A stretch of 64,000 nt of DNA from the NCBI RefSeq assembly GCF_001641265.1, contig NW_020167534.1:868001-932000 (forward strand). Direction: 5' to 3'. The stretch comes from Pseudogymnoascus destructans (taxonomy: Eukaryota; Ascomycota; Leotiomycetes; Thelebolales; Thelebolaceae). Below, in pieces: positions 22,125-33,682 of the stretch (its first letter is position 1; the number at the start of each line of letters is the position of its first letter). A program made the translations under genes and the position numbers. The notes below the pieces were generated by a model that saw nothing but the letters and a program-made list of their open reading frames with translations, made no database searches and had not been told where the DNA came from.

Positions 22125-22277
22125 AACTCTCAATTTGAGAGTTTTGGCATCTAGCTTTTTTACCCCAACAACCTCACCAACAAGTCGCAGGGTCTCGCTC
22201 TCCGACTTTTCAAGCCCCCCACCTTTTCCACCAACACCTTCGCCTTTTCTAGATTTCAAGCTCAGCTTGAATCTAGA
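22125..22277 (+). promoter_or_regulatory. Two hairpin-forming inverted repeats in the probable eIF4A 5' leader
   Basis: 22125-22143 is a perfect 9-bp inverted repeat around one base (aactctcaa-t-ttgagagtt). 22248-22277 is a 14-bp inverted repeat with one bulged T and a 2-nt loop (tctagattTcaagct / agcttgaatctaga) that ends 24 nt before the ATG. If transcribed, both would form stable hairpins. The transcription start is not known, so placement in the mRNA is an inference. Confidence 0.55.
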
Positions 22278-22301
22278 ATTCCTCAAGCCTTTTCTGCAAA
22301 C

Positions 22302-23391
22302 ATGGCTTCCGCCGATAAGGGTCTCGAGGAGATCCCAGAGGGTAAGATACACCCCTTTTGGACGATACTGAGTCGCGAACTGTTGTTGAACTGTGGCTGA
22401 CAACATCACCAACAGGACAGATCGAGTCCAACTACGATGAGACCGTCGACTCTTTCGATACCATGGACCTCAAGGCCGAGCTCCTCCGTGGTGTCTACGC
22501 CTACGGTTTCGAGCGCCCATCTGCTATCCAGCAGCGCGCCATCATGCCAGTCATCAAGGGTAAGGATCTCACAACACAAAAATATTTTTCGCCACGACGC
22601 GACTAACAACATAACAGGACACGATGTGATTGCCCAGGCCCAGTCCGGTACCGGAAAGACCGCCACCTTCTCCATCTCCGTCCTCCAGAAGCTGGACCCC
22701 AACATCAAGCAGTGCCAGGCCCTCATCCTTGCACCAACCCGTGAGTTGGCCCAGCAGATCCAGAAGGTCGTTGTCGCCATCGGTGACTTCATGAACATCG
22801 AGTGCCACGCCTGTATCGGTGGTACCTCCGTCCGTGATGACATGAAGGCTCTCCAGGAGGGTCCTCAAATCGTTGTCGGTACCCCCGGTCGTGTCCACGA
22901 CATGATCCAGCGCCGTTTCCTCAAGACCGACTCTATGAAGATGTTCGTTCTTGATGAGGCCGATGAGATGTTGTCGCGCGGTTTCACCGAGCAGATCTAC
23001 GACATCTTCCAGCTCCTTCCTCAATCAACCCAGGTCGTTCTCCTGTCCGCCACCATGCCCCAGGACGTCCTTGAGGTCACCACCAAGTTCATGCGCGACC
23101 CCGTCCGTATCTTGGTCAAGAAGGCCGAGCTTACCCTTGAGGGTATCAAGCAGTTCTACATCGCTGTTGAGAAGGAGGACTGGAAGCTCGACACCCTGTC
23201 GGATCTCTATGAGACCGTCACCATCACCCAGGCTGTCATCTTCTGCAACACCCGCCGCAAGGTCGACTGGCTTACCGACAAGCTCACTGCCCGTGATTTC
23301 ACCGTCTCTGCCATGCACGGAGACATGGACCAGGGTCAGCGTGACCTGATTATGAAGGAGTTCCGTTCCGGATCCTCCCGTGTCCTGATCG

Positions 23392-23428
<37 letters not shown>

Positions 23429-23630
23429 AGTTTCCCTGGTCATCAACTACGATCTGCCCGCCAACCGTGAGAACTACATTCACAGAATCGGTCGTGGTGG
23501 ACGTTTCGGACGTAAGGGTGTTGCCATCAACTTCGTCACCGCTGATGATGTCCGCATGATGAGAGAGATCGAGCAGTTCTACAGCACCCAAATCGAGGAG
23601 ATGCCAATGAACGTTGCCGACCTCATCTAA
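22302..23630 (+). CDS. TIF1: ATP-dependent RNA helicase eIF4A
   Basis: Exons 22302-22341, 22416-22559 and 22618-23630 give 398 residues, the usual eIF4A length. Motifs in order: Q-motif region (YGFERPSAIQQRA), AQSGTGKT (Walker A), PTRELAQQ, GTPGR, DEAD, SAT, ARGID and HRIGRGGR. As part of eIF4F it unwinds mRNA 5' leaders to allow ribosome scanning (established for the family). Introns of 74 and 58 bp lie early in the gene, as in other filamentous fungi, and coding sequence is strongly C-ending at third positions, typical of a highly expressed gene. The long minus-strand frames over this gene are shadows. Confidence 0.98.
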
Positions 23631-24584
23631 GCGCCTTTCTCCAACTATATTACACATAATATTCGGTATATTCACGTATTCGACGCCCAGTTCAGTGTTT
23701 GCTTTTGATATCGAGTCTCGAGATTTGAAGTATCCTGTATTTGGAAGGTTGGAGTCTCTCCTAGCGGAGGGCCGTGAGAGTGAGCGGTGATGCTGGTTCG
23801 CCCGGCCCGTGGGGAAAAGTATCTAAGTGGGACTTGTTCTGGGGGGCGATTACTTTTGTGACATGGCGAAAAAGGGCCTATCTCGACAAAAGGTGGAATC
23901 GCTATTTCTTTTTGTTTTCTAAATATGAGTGCGCACGGTAGAAGAAGAGGGCCATTCGAATCGCGTATGCTTGGCCCTCCTTTTCTCGCGATCGCCAACC
24001 ATCATCGTTCTCGACGTCTCTGCTGTTTGGTTGTTTTTATGAAACTTTGCACAACTGGAGCAGGCAGGCAAAAAATATAGAAGGCTCGAGTGTGCTGCTA
24101 TGGATGATAATGAGCGAGGATTTTTCTGAAGAATGAAACGTGATGAGAGTCATGACTTTTTCTTTTTTGGGGAGAGACGCCTTTATGCTACGTGTGACGG
24201 AAGGGTTTCCTCCTTCACACCAATTGAAAAAATTCAATAAAAATAAGACCAATTCGAGTGAAACATGTTGATGTGAATGTCTTTATTTATTATGTATGGC
24301 TTTCGTAGGTTCTGTCAACTTTGGTTTATATTGAATTTATGTTGAGTTTATAGTCGTTTATCTTGAGGCTGTCGTTCCTTCCCAAACGTTCAGCCCGTTC
24401 CTTCCCTTTAACGTACCTTCCAAACGTCCAGTCCGCTCCTTCCATCTTAACGACGCGTTTATCCGTCTTCCTCACCACATCTATCATTCAACCCCCCCTG
24501 CCGCCTGTTGTCCCAGAACCAAATCTCTGTACTTAATCTCGTTCAAGTCCCATCGAACAGATCTGCAAAAGTCCCCAGGTTACA
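23631..24584. other. Intergenic region
   Basis: 3' flank of eIF4A, then AT-rich sequence (24240-24360) and a pyrimidine-rich stretch before the coiled-coil gene. No gene supported. Confidence 0.5.
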
Positions 24585-25624
24585 ATGCCCAGGATATTGG
24601 ACCAGCCGGATCCCAACCTACCCTTGTCCATAATATACAATTACTTTTTCGAACGCTACAATAAAGAATTGAAAGCGGAGCTGACAGCTCTCACCGAGGC
24701 CTACGAGAAGAGGGGAGGCGAGATACAAACCCTGAGGGAGAAGGTTGAGGAAACCCTACCTGCACAGCTGCTGCAACAAGTCGATAGTAGAATGAAGGCT
24801 ATTGCCGAACAGTTCACAGCCGAGATGGACATGTTAAAAGAGGAGATCAGGGCATCGTTGGCAACCCAGACTCAGGACCGCAGCCGTCTCCTCAAGGAAT
24901 GCGACGAGAAGCAAAAGGTTGAGAACCAAAAACTCAGAGATGAGTTGCAAGCCATGAAGAGGAAGTGTGACGAGATGTCTGAGCGTGTCGAAGCTCTCAA
25001 GAAGGCGACGCAGGATATGGGTGAGTCTTCCTCTATTCAGTGGTGCTGGTAACAATACTGAATATAAAAGAGCCCGTAGGCGACATCACTCGAGCCCGCA
25101 AAAGATCGCGGCCTACACTCACCGCACAAAAGTCGACGCTTACACTCGGCAACGAAGCTGCACTCTCCACCATCACCGATGTCCCGATTGCACAAGTCGA
25201 CAAAGAAGCTCCACAGCCGAAAGCACACCAACAGGTAGCCGAACCCGAGACACCAGCACCAGATATGGACTCCTCAATCACAATGATCGCCGCAACGCCA
25301 ACTGCCTCTGTTCCAGTCCCCGACATCCCCCGTTTCCACAATGGCCATATACGCCAAGGCTCTCTCAGCCTTGACGATTACGCAGCCGCATTTGCGCACC
25401 ACGTTTCCTCCATCCGCACCGCAGACCAGAGCGTTGATAAGCCCGGGCCGGCTGAGCGGGAATCGGTCGGAAAGTTCGTACGTGGGATGAAGAAGCTCAG
25501 CGAGAGAATACGATTGGTTGAGGACCTGGGGAAGAAGGGGCTCGCGTCGACTGACCAGCAAACGAGAAGTGTGGAGCTTTTCTGTGGGTGGCAGTCCGTG
25601 AAGGAGGCTCTAGAGGGGTGGTAG
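24585..25624 (+). CDS. Unknown coiled-coil protein, 2 exons
   Basis: Exons 24585-25020 and 25071-25624, with a 50-bp GTGAGT...AG intron, give 329 residues in frame. Residues about 25-145 are almost continuous heptad-like coiled coil (YEKRGGEIQTLREKVEE, KQKVENQKLRDELQAMKRK). The middle is Pro/Ala/Thr-rich after a basic patch (RARKRSRP), a possible nuclear signal. The last 110 residues (LDDYAAAFAHHVSSI... FVRGMKKLSERIRLVEDLGKKG... FCGWQSVKEALEGW) look folded and helical. I do not recognise the family. The splice was chosen because it restores one long frame; without it the first frame stops 10 codons later. Confidence 0.7.
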
Positions 25625-26017
25625 AAGACGAGGGTCGGGGATGAGTGGGGATGAGAGAAGTAAGAGGTCGTAGAGGTGGGGGTTTAGTGATACATATGGT
25701 TGCTTTTTTGCAGATTTGCGTAGCTTCAAGGACAAAAGTCTGTCTATTTGGGGTTCAAATAATACCAAGGGTAGCGTAATAGAATAAGTGTCACATACGA
25801 CCATAGACTCGGGAATTGGGCATCCCGTCCGCTGTGCTGTAAATGACCACTAGTGATACCCATACTCTTGTTTTATTTTTTTTGCTGAGCTTTTTAACTC
25901 TCTATTTTTTAAGTGGAGAAGGGAACATTCTGAGATTTTAGGATAAAGGATTACATACTGATGTTAGGGCCTGTCGTTTACGCCTCATGAAAAACAATAG
26001 TGGTGGCGATGAGGTGC
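25625..26017. other. Intergenic region, AT-rich
   Basis: 3' flank of the coiled-coil gene with T-runs around 25870. Nothing supported. Confidence 0.5.
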
Positions 26018-26022
26018 ATAAG

Positions 26023-26267
26023 TGTAACGCGTAAGCCCAGGGTCTCACGGGAGTCCAGGGAACCAGGTCAGAAGGCAGGAAGTGAGATCGTATTGCAAGA
26101 CAGTAGGTCTACGTATGTACAGCGACTATCGGCTGGAGGCCTCCTTCTGAGGCTTCCAGCTCCTTATATCCTACGTTCCTACATGCCCTAGTTTACCGAG
26201 CCCTAGTGGCTCCACTGCCAGGCAGCCCCTGAGTTCAGGGCGGCCTCACATGATGGGCCGCCTTACA
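26023..26267. repeat. Solo LTR with 5-bp target duplication ATAAG
   Basis: 245 bp beginning tgtaacgcgtaagccc and ending gggccgccttaca, flanked by ataag at 26018-26022 and 26268-26272. No internal retrotransposon sequence is next to it, so it is the product of LTR-LTR recombination. The first eight bases equal those of the gypsy LTRs here, but the rest differs, so it belongs to another family. Its orientation is unclear. Confidence 0.75.
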
Positions 26268-26470
26268 ATAAGGGGGCTGTTCTGCAACCCTGAGCTCTAG
26301 CTATGCACCACACAAGCACAGGCGCTGTATATCCAATAAAAACGCATCATAAAGTCTACTCCCTTAATCTATTTATCCCTTGAGCTAAGTATGATGAACT
26401 GCTTTTTCAAGAAGTGCCTCCAATTAAACATCATCCCCACTAGGGCTCTCAATGGGCCAATCTAGCGGAT

Positions 26471-29042
26471 CTAGCCTCTGAGGTTGATTTGAAACCGTGG
26501 CAAAGTTCTTAGTACATCGACAATATCCTCGTGGGTTTCTATAATAGGTCCTCCTTCCTCGTCAGTAGAATCATCACATAGCTTCTTTGCTAGTTGAATA
26601 GAGGTCATCCCATCCGAATTAACCAACGTTCTATCCGCGCCAACATCAAGAAGCGAAGTCAGTCCATTGAATATGTCATTCCTTGTAAACGCCCCATAGC
26701 GATCGAAAGCGTCATGTACGAAATTAAGAAGCAACGTGTTTCCACGTTTGCCTTGGCCGTTAATGCTAAGTCGGCCGTCATGTAGGAGCAAATTGATGGG
26801 CCTGAATGGCGAGACTCTCGGGTGTTCGAACCATGGGTATAGATGAAAAGGAGCATCTCCGTTGGTCGAATGCAAAGATGGGTCAGCACCAAGCACCAGG
26901 CAACGAACGGGCTGCGAACGCGTAGCACGTTGCCGAGCTATACCACAACGCCGCCATCCTCAATCTTCCACTCTGAAATGGCAAGTTCTAGCGCTTCTCC
27001 ACTTCCGTGTACATGGAAGTACTTTCGAGACTTAGCTGCTGCTTCGAGAATCCTTCGTTTTAGTAACTTTTTCGCCAAAGCTACAAGTCCAAATTCGCAA
27101 GCAAATTGAAGCAAATTTATAGCTTCTGCGTTTGAGACTTCCTTATCACTCGCATGCCGCCACTTGTCTCTAATAGCTGACAAATCCGAGAAGAACAACG
27201 CATTCCTATCGATTAATTGCCAAAGGCCTTGTCTTGCAGTTGTTTCAGGTGTAGGTCCCAACTCGATTGTTCGTATCGGGCTAGAGAGTATCCATTGATC
27301 TCTTTGAATCCGTGCCAAGGACGTTGATTTCAACACATTTAAGCCATTCGTTCTGCATAGAAGACAGCAATTGACAGGCGATGTCAAGATCACCCTGTGC
27401 TTTATTCACCTGGAAAGCCAAGATTGCATGGTGCCTAGCTAGTCCAAAAAGGAAGTCTTTAACGCTTTGGTGGACAAAGGTTGCCTTGGGACCGATTGAG
27501 TATAAGGCATCTTGGGACTTCTCATCAGCATCGCCAAGGTGAGAAAGCTGAAGTAAGTGGCCACAAGATGCAATATAGCTCTCGCAGAGCTCTTCTTTTG
27601 ATAGATAACCGGATGCATGAATCCGCATGGCTTCAGCTAGCTGAGGCACTGTTAGTGGAAACATAGCTAGCGAAATCCATTTCAGCATTTGCGATGATGG
27701 AAATGTTGTCTGGCTTTATACTCAGCAATATTCGCTCATAAGCCTTTTCGATCCCGGGTACTGTTTGCTTCTCAAGGTCATCAGCCATGAAGCTGACCCA
27801 GAGGGATGTATTTTGCGATTTCTCCCGAAATGTCTCTTCGATGTGCTTAACAAGGCTCGTAGAAATACCTTTTCGCTCGGCCAGTTGCGCAACCCGAGAG
27901 GTGATGTAAGAATTTATGTCAGGCTGATTGCTGACCTGATCTGAGTCTAGGTGGATCCGCGCGAATGAGCCCAGCATTCTCTCGAGACAGTCGGGGTATC
28001 TCCGACTAAGAATGATGAGACTTAGTCTATGCTTTTCTACGCTCTCTGTGAAGGGCGATCTAATCTTCTGAAGTAGATTCGCAAGAGAATCATCGGCGCA
28101 TTCATCTAGTCCGTCAAGGACGCAGATCAAATCCGTCCCAAGTTCCAGGTCCTCTAGCATTGCCTGTAATATCCCCCAAAGGCTTTCGAACGAGTTGCTA
28201 TTGAATAAAGCATCCTGCTGTATTTTCCATGGAGTGAATACATGGTGTAGAAGTCGGGGATATTGGTTGATAAGTTGATATAGTAGGCCGCGGATGATTG
28301 CAACAGCCGTGTTCCGAGATGCGTCTTTATTATCACAAAAGAAGTATATAACATGTGCAGACTCTGATAGGCGCTTAGTAAGAAAGATAGAAATAATTAT
28401 ATGTCTTTCCTTTTCCTGGCCCTCCTGATAGCCAAAGAAGACTCGGAGGAGGCACCTGCGATCCACTCACACGTGCCATCGACTCTAACACCCGTGATGA
28501 AGACTTTTCAGACATCGCTCTTCGTCAGTTCCAGGCTGAATCGCTGCTTTGATGAATTGGACGTCTTGCGCCGTTTGATACCCTTGCGTACTACGTTGGT
28601 ATTAGTCGTAGAACTAGACTCGGCATGGTTGTAATACATACAATTGAGAAACATTGATCTTAATTAACGTCCCCTTAAGTCATTGTAGCTCCTCAAAATG
28701 CTTTATCACTACTGGTTCCTGCTCTATGCCTTTGATGGCCAGCCAAGTCTTATGCAACCGCGAGTCGCTAGCGGCGAAATCGAGGCCGCTGAATATACCT
28801 ATAAGGTCACGACAGATGGTTCTGCAGCCTTCAATGGTGGCATCGATTTCATAGCTGTCGAGGCTAGGCAATGCTTCGATATTCTTGATAAGCCCCAAGA
28901 AATCTTCAATCTCCTGGCGCCAACCCTCAATCTCCTTTGGAGCGCCCTGATATTTGTCGCGAATAGACCTAATGAGCTGGACTAGCTTGAAGGCATCTTT
29001 AACAAGCTGTTCAGCCGCAGCCGCTCCTCCTAGGCCTTCCAT
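26471..29042 (-). pseudogene. NACHT/NLR-type (STAND) gene with helical N-terminal domain, inactivated
   Basis: Starts at ATG 29040-29042 (MEGLGGAAAAEQLVKDAFK...), a helical domain resembling the N-terminal signalling domains of fungal NLRs, to about 28680. After a probable intron comes the NTPase: LLWLSGGPGKGKT (P-loop, about 28420), FFCDNKDASRN, LICVLDGLDEC (Walker B) and LSLIILSRRYPD. Then the winged-helix-like part (LKWISLAMFPLTVPQLAEAM, about 27690-27630) and ankyrin-like or helical repeats to 26471. At least two frame changes interrupt it: directly after the P-loop near 28405, and near 27680. A further change of frame occurs near 27300-27390 and again near 26900-26940. Intact proteins of this type mediate non-self recognition and programmed cell death (family knowledge). 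The N-terminal domain type is uncertain. Confidence 0.72.
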
Positions 29043-29638
29043 TGCTGCGATCGATCGCACTCACGGACGACGAGGTGTAAGGTCGCACCCATAAACGACG
29101 AGGTGTAATGTGGCAGGATTGAGGGCGGGGTAAATCGATCGACGCATCCTTCTCAGAGGACAACCAGCTGTTGCGTGTATAGCCTCGCCGCACGTACCAG
29201 TTGTTCTAGCCTAGTATATCACTTAACACAGACAAGGTGCCTAGTTCTCTCAAGTCCACAGTTGCGTATAATTATTCTTCATATAGTACGGTATATATGT
29301 AGTGTCTGCTTCTTAGAAGTTAGTGTGGATGCGTGAACAGGGGCAAGGAAGCCACTATTACTCTTGGTCGTTGTCCCTTGTTATGAGCCTCAATTTCTCT
29401 AATTGGCAACCAAAACCGAAAAGATCTGTAGAGGATGGTTGTATCTTGTCCGGCAGACACGCCACCAAACCATACCCCCTCGGCAACCTCTCACAATGTC
29501 TAACCAACAGTCGACTCTAGAACGGACGCGCCGTCCTCTGTCTCGCCCCTGTAATCCCTGCTCCGCATGGCAAAAGCATCATTGACAGAACGAGAAACCC
29601 ACCGACCCGATTCCCAAGTAGTATATATACCCCCCACC
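29043..29638. other. Intergenic region between the NLR remnant and BNA1
   Basis: A short direct repeat (acgacgaggtgtaa) occurs at about 29066 and 29093. No gene supported. Confidence 0.45.
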
Positions 29639-30406
29639 TTATTTCCCCTTCCCCGGCAAATTCGGATCCTCAATCTCCCCCTCCGCCGGCCTCGCCGGCG
29701 CAAACGTCCCACAAGCCTCACACCCCCTTCCCCCCTTCTCCCCCGCATACGCCTGTACCTGCTCCTTAATCTGGGTCCCCAGATCCACGCAATGGAACTC
29801 GACCTCATGCACCACCTTCCTACACGTGACGCTCGGGCAGTACCAGCGCATTTTATCCACGCTCCCATCCGGGCGGTGCTGCTCGATTACGATCCCGACT
29901 GTGTTGGCGAAGCGGACGGGGTTGTGTGGGACGTTGGGGGGGAGGAGGAACATGGAGCCCTCGGTGATGGGGAGGGTGCGCGGGATGCCGTTGTCGATGA
30001 TTTTGAGGAGGAGGGTTCCGCGGTACTGGTAGAACCATTCGGGGGTGCTGTTGATGTGGTAGTCTGTGCGGGCGTTGGGGCCGCCGACGATCTGGTGGGG
30101 AGGTGGGTCAGCTGGAGCTATGGAGAGGGAATGGAGGTGCGGAGGAAGGTGGGGGGATGGAGGAGGGTACCATGACAGTCACGTCCTCATCGTAGACGCA
30201 GTAGTTGTTCACGGGTGGTTGGAGGAGGTGCGAGTTCTCCTCGAGCCTGGGGGATGTTAGATGTGCTCTCTTCTTCTGTGCTATTCCGCGGTATCCGTTC
30301 TGCGTTGTACACTTCGAATGCCACTAGGGTAGCACATTGTGCTCAGATGGCTCGCGTGTGCACAGCTCACTTACCACTTGGGCAGGTTCAACGGGCCTGG
30401 GATCAT
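29639..30406 (-). CDS. BNA1: 3-hydroxyanthranilate 3,4-dioxygenase, 3 exons
   Basis: Exons 30375-30406, 30171-30246 and 29639-30091 join to 186 residues. Introns of 128 and 79 bp are GT-AG, the first with a ctaac branch site. The protein begins MIPGPLNLPKWLEENSHLL and shows the cupin iron ligands His48 (TDYHIN), Glu54 (PEWFYQY) and His92 (NVPHNPVRF), plus C-terminal cysteines WYCPSVTC and GCEACG that form the second metal site in this family. The enzyme opens 3-hydroxyanthranilate in the kynurenine route to quinolinate and NAD in the cytosol. The first cysteine pair is spaced CX4C rather than the usual CX2C. It is divergently arranged with the copper transporter gene, 543 bp apart. Confidence 0.95.
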
Positions 30407-30949
30407 TGCTTCTGTTGTGGTTCTCAAACTGCCAGTCTTTTGGATATTCCTCTGGTAGTAGTATATATATCACAGCTACCAGACTCTCTGGAGACTCTCA
30501 ATTCGAAGAAGTCGAGGTCGAAATTAGAAATTAAAAATTATGGTGATTCATAACTCCGTCCCCTCCGGCGATATGCCCTGCGCCGATCCGATCACCCCAC
30601 GTCCGGGTGGCCACAGCGCGCTAGCCGGCCCCAGCGCTAGCCTTTCCAGTGCAGGGGTGTACCATTATCGCGTCGCGACAGGAGGTTCGTCGCAGCGGGC
30701 ATTTGAGCACATTAGCTTACATTGTCTATTGCATCCGAGACAGCGAGAGGGAAAAGGTACAAATAGGCAACCGGCCGCAATTCAGAACGGAGGAGATATT
30801 TTGTTTACTTTGTACTGTTATTGAGACTCGAGTCTCGACGTCGACCTCGCTCCGTATAGCTACGACTGCGACGACATACCAACGACGAGACACCAGAAAC
30901 AAGAACCAAGCAACAAGAACCAAGGCTCCAAGACTTCAAATCACCTAAA
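30407..30949. promoter_or_regulatory. Shared intergenic region of BNA1 and the copper transporter
   Basis: 543 bp between two divergent start codons. A TATA-like agtatatatatcac lies near 30462, about 55 bp upstream of BNA1. A perfect 14-bp palindrome gagactcgagtctc is at 30823-30836, next to gacgtcgac, about 115 bp upstream of the transporter ATG. No known copper-regulator site was recognised. The frames inside this region have no family features. Confidence 0.45.
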
Positions 30950-31730
30950 ATGTCACACTCAATGGGCCATGGCGACCACGACGCCTCCGCTGCGCGCTGC
31001 AACATGAACGTGAGTCCCTCCCTCAGCCCCTTCCCAATCCTCCTACACACAACCAAGCTAACCTCTCCCCCAGATGCTCTTCACCTGGTCCACTCAAGAT
31101 CTCTGCATTATCTTTCGCTCCTGGCACATCACCGGCCCCATAACACTCACCATCTCCCTCCTCGCCATCGTCGCTCTCGTAGCAGGCTTCGAGGCGCTCC
31201 GCGCCACGACGGCGCGGTATGATGCTGCGCTGTTGAAGCGGAGGGATGAACTACCTCGTATGTCGCATCTCATATGTTCTATCTCCCCCATCCCTCCCTC
31301 AAACCCGGCGTAGTTACGCCGCCCCCAACCTTTCCCCTTTCACCTTGTTGGCCGAGATCCTTGCTTGCTTTGAGCAGAGAGAGAGACCGCGCTGAACGTC
31401 TGAGACGAGGAACTTGCTGAGACGACGACGCTGCTCCCAGGACAGCAACAAAGTTTGAGGGATGTACGCGCAAAAGTAGTGAGGAGCGCTCTGTACGGAT
31501 TGGAGACGTTTTATGCGTTTATGATTATGTAAGTTTTCTGTCGCGGGATCTACTCTACGTTTTCGATGTTTCCGTAGATGAGTGGATGGATGAATGGATA
31601 CTGATTAAATAGGCTGTTGTTCATGACATACAATGGACAGGTGATGATTGCAGTGGGCATTGGAGCCTTTGTGGGCCACCTGGCGTTTGGAGGTGCGACG
31701 ACGGCGACGAGGGAGACTGCCTGTCATTAG
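30950..31730 (+). CDS. CTR2: Ctr-family copper transporter, 4 exons
   Basis: Exons 30950-31009, 31074-31257, 31405-31528 and 31613-31730 give 161 residues. The N-terminus is short and His/Met-rich (MSHSMGHGDHD, then CNMNMLFTW). Three membrane segments follow: one after FRSWHI, one containing the MLLFM (MX3M) copper-selectivity motif, and one with GAFVG (GX3G helix packing). The end TACH matches the C-ter Cys-His of the family. Ctr proteins work as trimers moving Cu(I) across the plasma or vacuolar membrane; the short Met-poor N-terminus suggests the Ctr2 type, which is an inference. The exon 3 acceptor (ctgag at 31404) was chosen to avoid an in-frame TGA and has a gctgaac branch site upstream. 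Confidence 0.9.
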
Positions 31731-32087
31731 GGGAAGGGAGGAGCAGACTACCAATAGAACGGGGAGAGAAGGAGCAACATCATGCTGCAGCATTCCATTC
31801 GATCAAGTGAAGCGCTACTGTTTACCATATAGCTAGCTATATATCCATCATATATCCATCATCTACACCCACACCCACACGCTCCACGACCCTTTGATCT
31901 GATAACCACCCGGCGACGACTAGCTTCGTCCACCATCAATTGATTGTTAGAGAGAGGAGTGGGTGGTTTTGATCCCCAGCCATACAACAGCAACAGCAAC
32001 AGCGTCATCATGCGCTATGTATCTGGCTCGGGGTTCGGGGTACTTCTGTGTACCTCCGTCTGCCACTCTCCCACTCTTCCCAAGTCC
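31731..32087. other. Intergenic region
   Basis: 3' flank of the copper transporter gene. Short repeats atatatccatc and acaccc near 31840-31880, and a CAA run (caacagcaacagcaacag) near 31986. No gene supported. Confidence 0.5.
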
Positions 32088-32089
32088 TA

Positions 32090-32999
32090 ATCGTCGTGAC
32101 CAAACTTTTCGCTTCGCTCACCTCCACCATAGTTGTACATAGTATTTAGATAGTAATTATATGCAATTCGTTTAATGGAAGGGACTCCTCTATCAAATGC
32201 CCGTGAGTGGCTCCTAGAGAACACCTCTGAAACAGCAACTACTGCCAGTCGGATTTTCAAAGTGCCTAAATCAACGATACAGTCAAGTATCAGCCAACTA
32301 GCTCCCACACCGAATAAGCTACTCTCTACTGCATAGACAGAGGCCATAAAGAAATGGATCCTTGGACAGTATTACCTAGTGCTTGGAGCAACTAGGAATA
32401 TGATATTTGCTGTTGTCTGTAAGCTCCAAAGCCCACCGCCACACCTGTCACAGAGCTGGCTTATAAAATTTATACGGAATGAGCTCAAGGAATATCACTT
32501 TATTACTACGAAGCCAATTGCGCAGTAGCGTACAAAGGCTCAAGATGAGCCTACAGTTCTAAAGTGGTTTCAAGAGTATGGCTGGTTTATACTAGAGTGG
32601 TATAAAACCAGAGTCAATCTAGAAGATGGATGAAACTGGCTTTTGGGTTGGGATTCTAGGTGGAGAGCGTGTAATTGTGCCACGAGCCGCAAAGGAGCTC
32701 TACACCCCAAGCACTGAAATCGTACGTCTATTACTATACTTAAGGCTGTGTCTGCAAACGGAAAAGTCATACCGCCTGTACTTATCATTCTAGGCAAAAT
32801 ACACATGGATTGTTGGTACCACGCCAGCCTTCAAGGCACAAAGGCTCTTCGGAAAGCTGGGGGGCGAAGAAGTGATAATTTCATAGAATGGCTTGATTAT
32901 GTACCTTTACATAGAAATTACTATTGAGAGGTACTTACAGTCGCAATTGTGACGAGCCAACCTTGAGTGAAGCGAAGCGAAAAGTTTGGTCACGACGAT
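32090..32999 (+). mobile_element. Internally deleted pogo-type element with perfect 29-bp terminal repeats
   Basis: Left end 32090-32118 (atcgtcgtgaccaaac...) is the exact reverse complement of 32971-32999. TA dinucleotides flank both ends (32088-32089 and 33000-33001), the target duplication of this superfamily. It encloses a broken transposase. At 910 bp it lacks the C-terminal half of the coding region and cannot move without help. Confidence 0.88.
32175..32925 (+). pseudogene. pogo-type transposase remnant
   Basis: The N-terminal helix-turn-helix reads TATTASRIFKVPKSTIQSSI, then SQSWLIKFIRNELKEYHF, KMDETGFWVGILGGE (first catalytic Asp) and, after a frame change, KAVSANGKVIPPVLIILGK and LQGTKALRKAGGRRSDNFIEWL. 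The second and third catalytic Asp regions are deleted. In-frame TAG (after IAQ) and frame changes show it is dead. It is a different lineage from the zinc-knuckle pogo proteins at 14 and 50 kb. Confidence 0.8.
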
Positions 33000-33119
33000 T
33001 AGTGTCTCGCTTGCCTTTCTTTATTCATAGGACACTGATCACTGATTGGCTACAGCAGCAGGGGCATATCATCATCGAGTTTCTCCGTTCTGAGCCAGTG
33101 GTGAGGAGTAACCTCATAG

Positions 33120-33365
33120 AGTAACCTTATAGACCCTCTAGAGTACCTAGACCCTTATAAGAGTAATCCCATAGACCCTCCCTATAGACCCTCCCTATAG
33201 ACCCTCCCTATAGACCCTCCCTATAGACCCTCCCTATAGACCCTCCCTATAGACCCTCCCTATAGACCCTCCCTATAGACCCTCCCTATAGACCCTCCCT
33301 ATAGACCCTCCCTATAGACCCTCCCTATAGACCCTCCTCATAGAGTACCCTCACTCCATCATACT
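33120..33365. repeat. Minisatellite of 14-bp unit (tagaccctcccta)
   Basis: From about 33167 to 33343 the unit ccctccctatagac repeats about a dozen times almost without change; looser copies (accctatagagtacc) flank it. It is the first of six back-to-back tandem arrays. Confidence 0.9.
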
Positions 33366-33480
33366 AACTAAACTATACTAAACTATACTAAGCTATACTA
33401 AACTATACTAAACTATACTAAGCTATACTAAACTATACTAAACTATACTAAGCTATACTAAACTATACTAAACTATACTT
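33365..33480. repeat. Tandem array of 10-bp unit (ctaaactata)
   Basis: Eleven or so copies of aaactatact/aagctatact, with A and G variants in a regular order of about 30 bp, which suggests a higher-order 30-bp unit. Confidence 0.9.
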
Positions 33481-33682
33481 ACACTTACGAGTACACCCCT
33501 CACTCATCATATTACTCTGCTCTCACTACTGCATATCCTACTACTCCTACCCAATCTACCCTTCCTGCCCAATTACACAACTCCCACGCCTCCCACGCCC
33601 ATATGCACGCCCATATGCTCGAGTCAACTACCTCTAAATAGTACAGTACCTCTATCACCTCTAACACCTCTAATAGTTAGTA

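Noticed and set aside
22569..23675. Minus-strand frames of 151 and 216 codons
   Set aside because: They lie wholly inside the eIF4A exon and mirror its strong codon bias.
30540..30948. Small plus-strand frames between BNA1 and the copper transporter as a gene
   Set aside because: They lie in a divergent promoter region, lack motifs and overlap each other in two frames.
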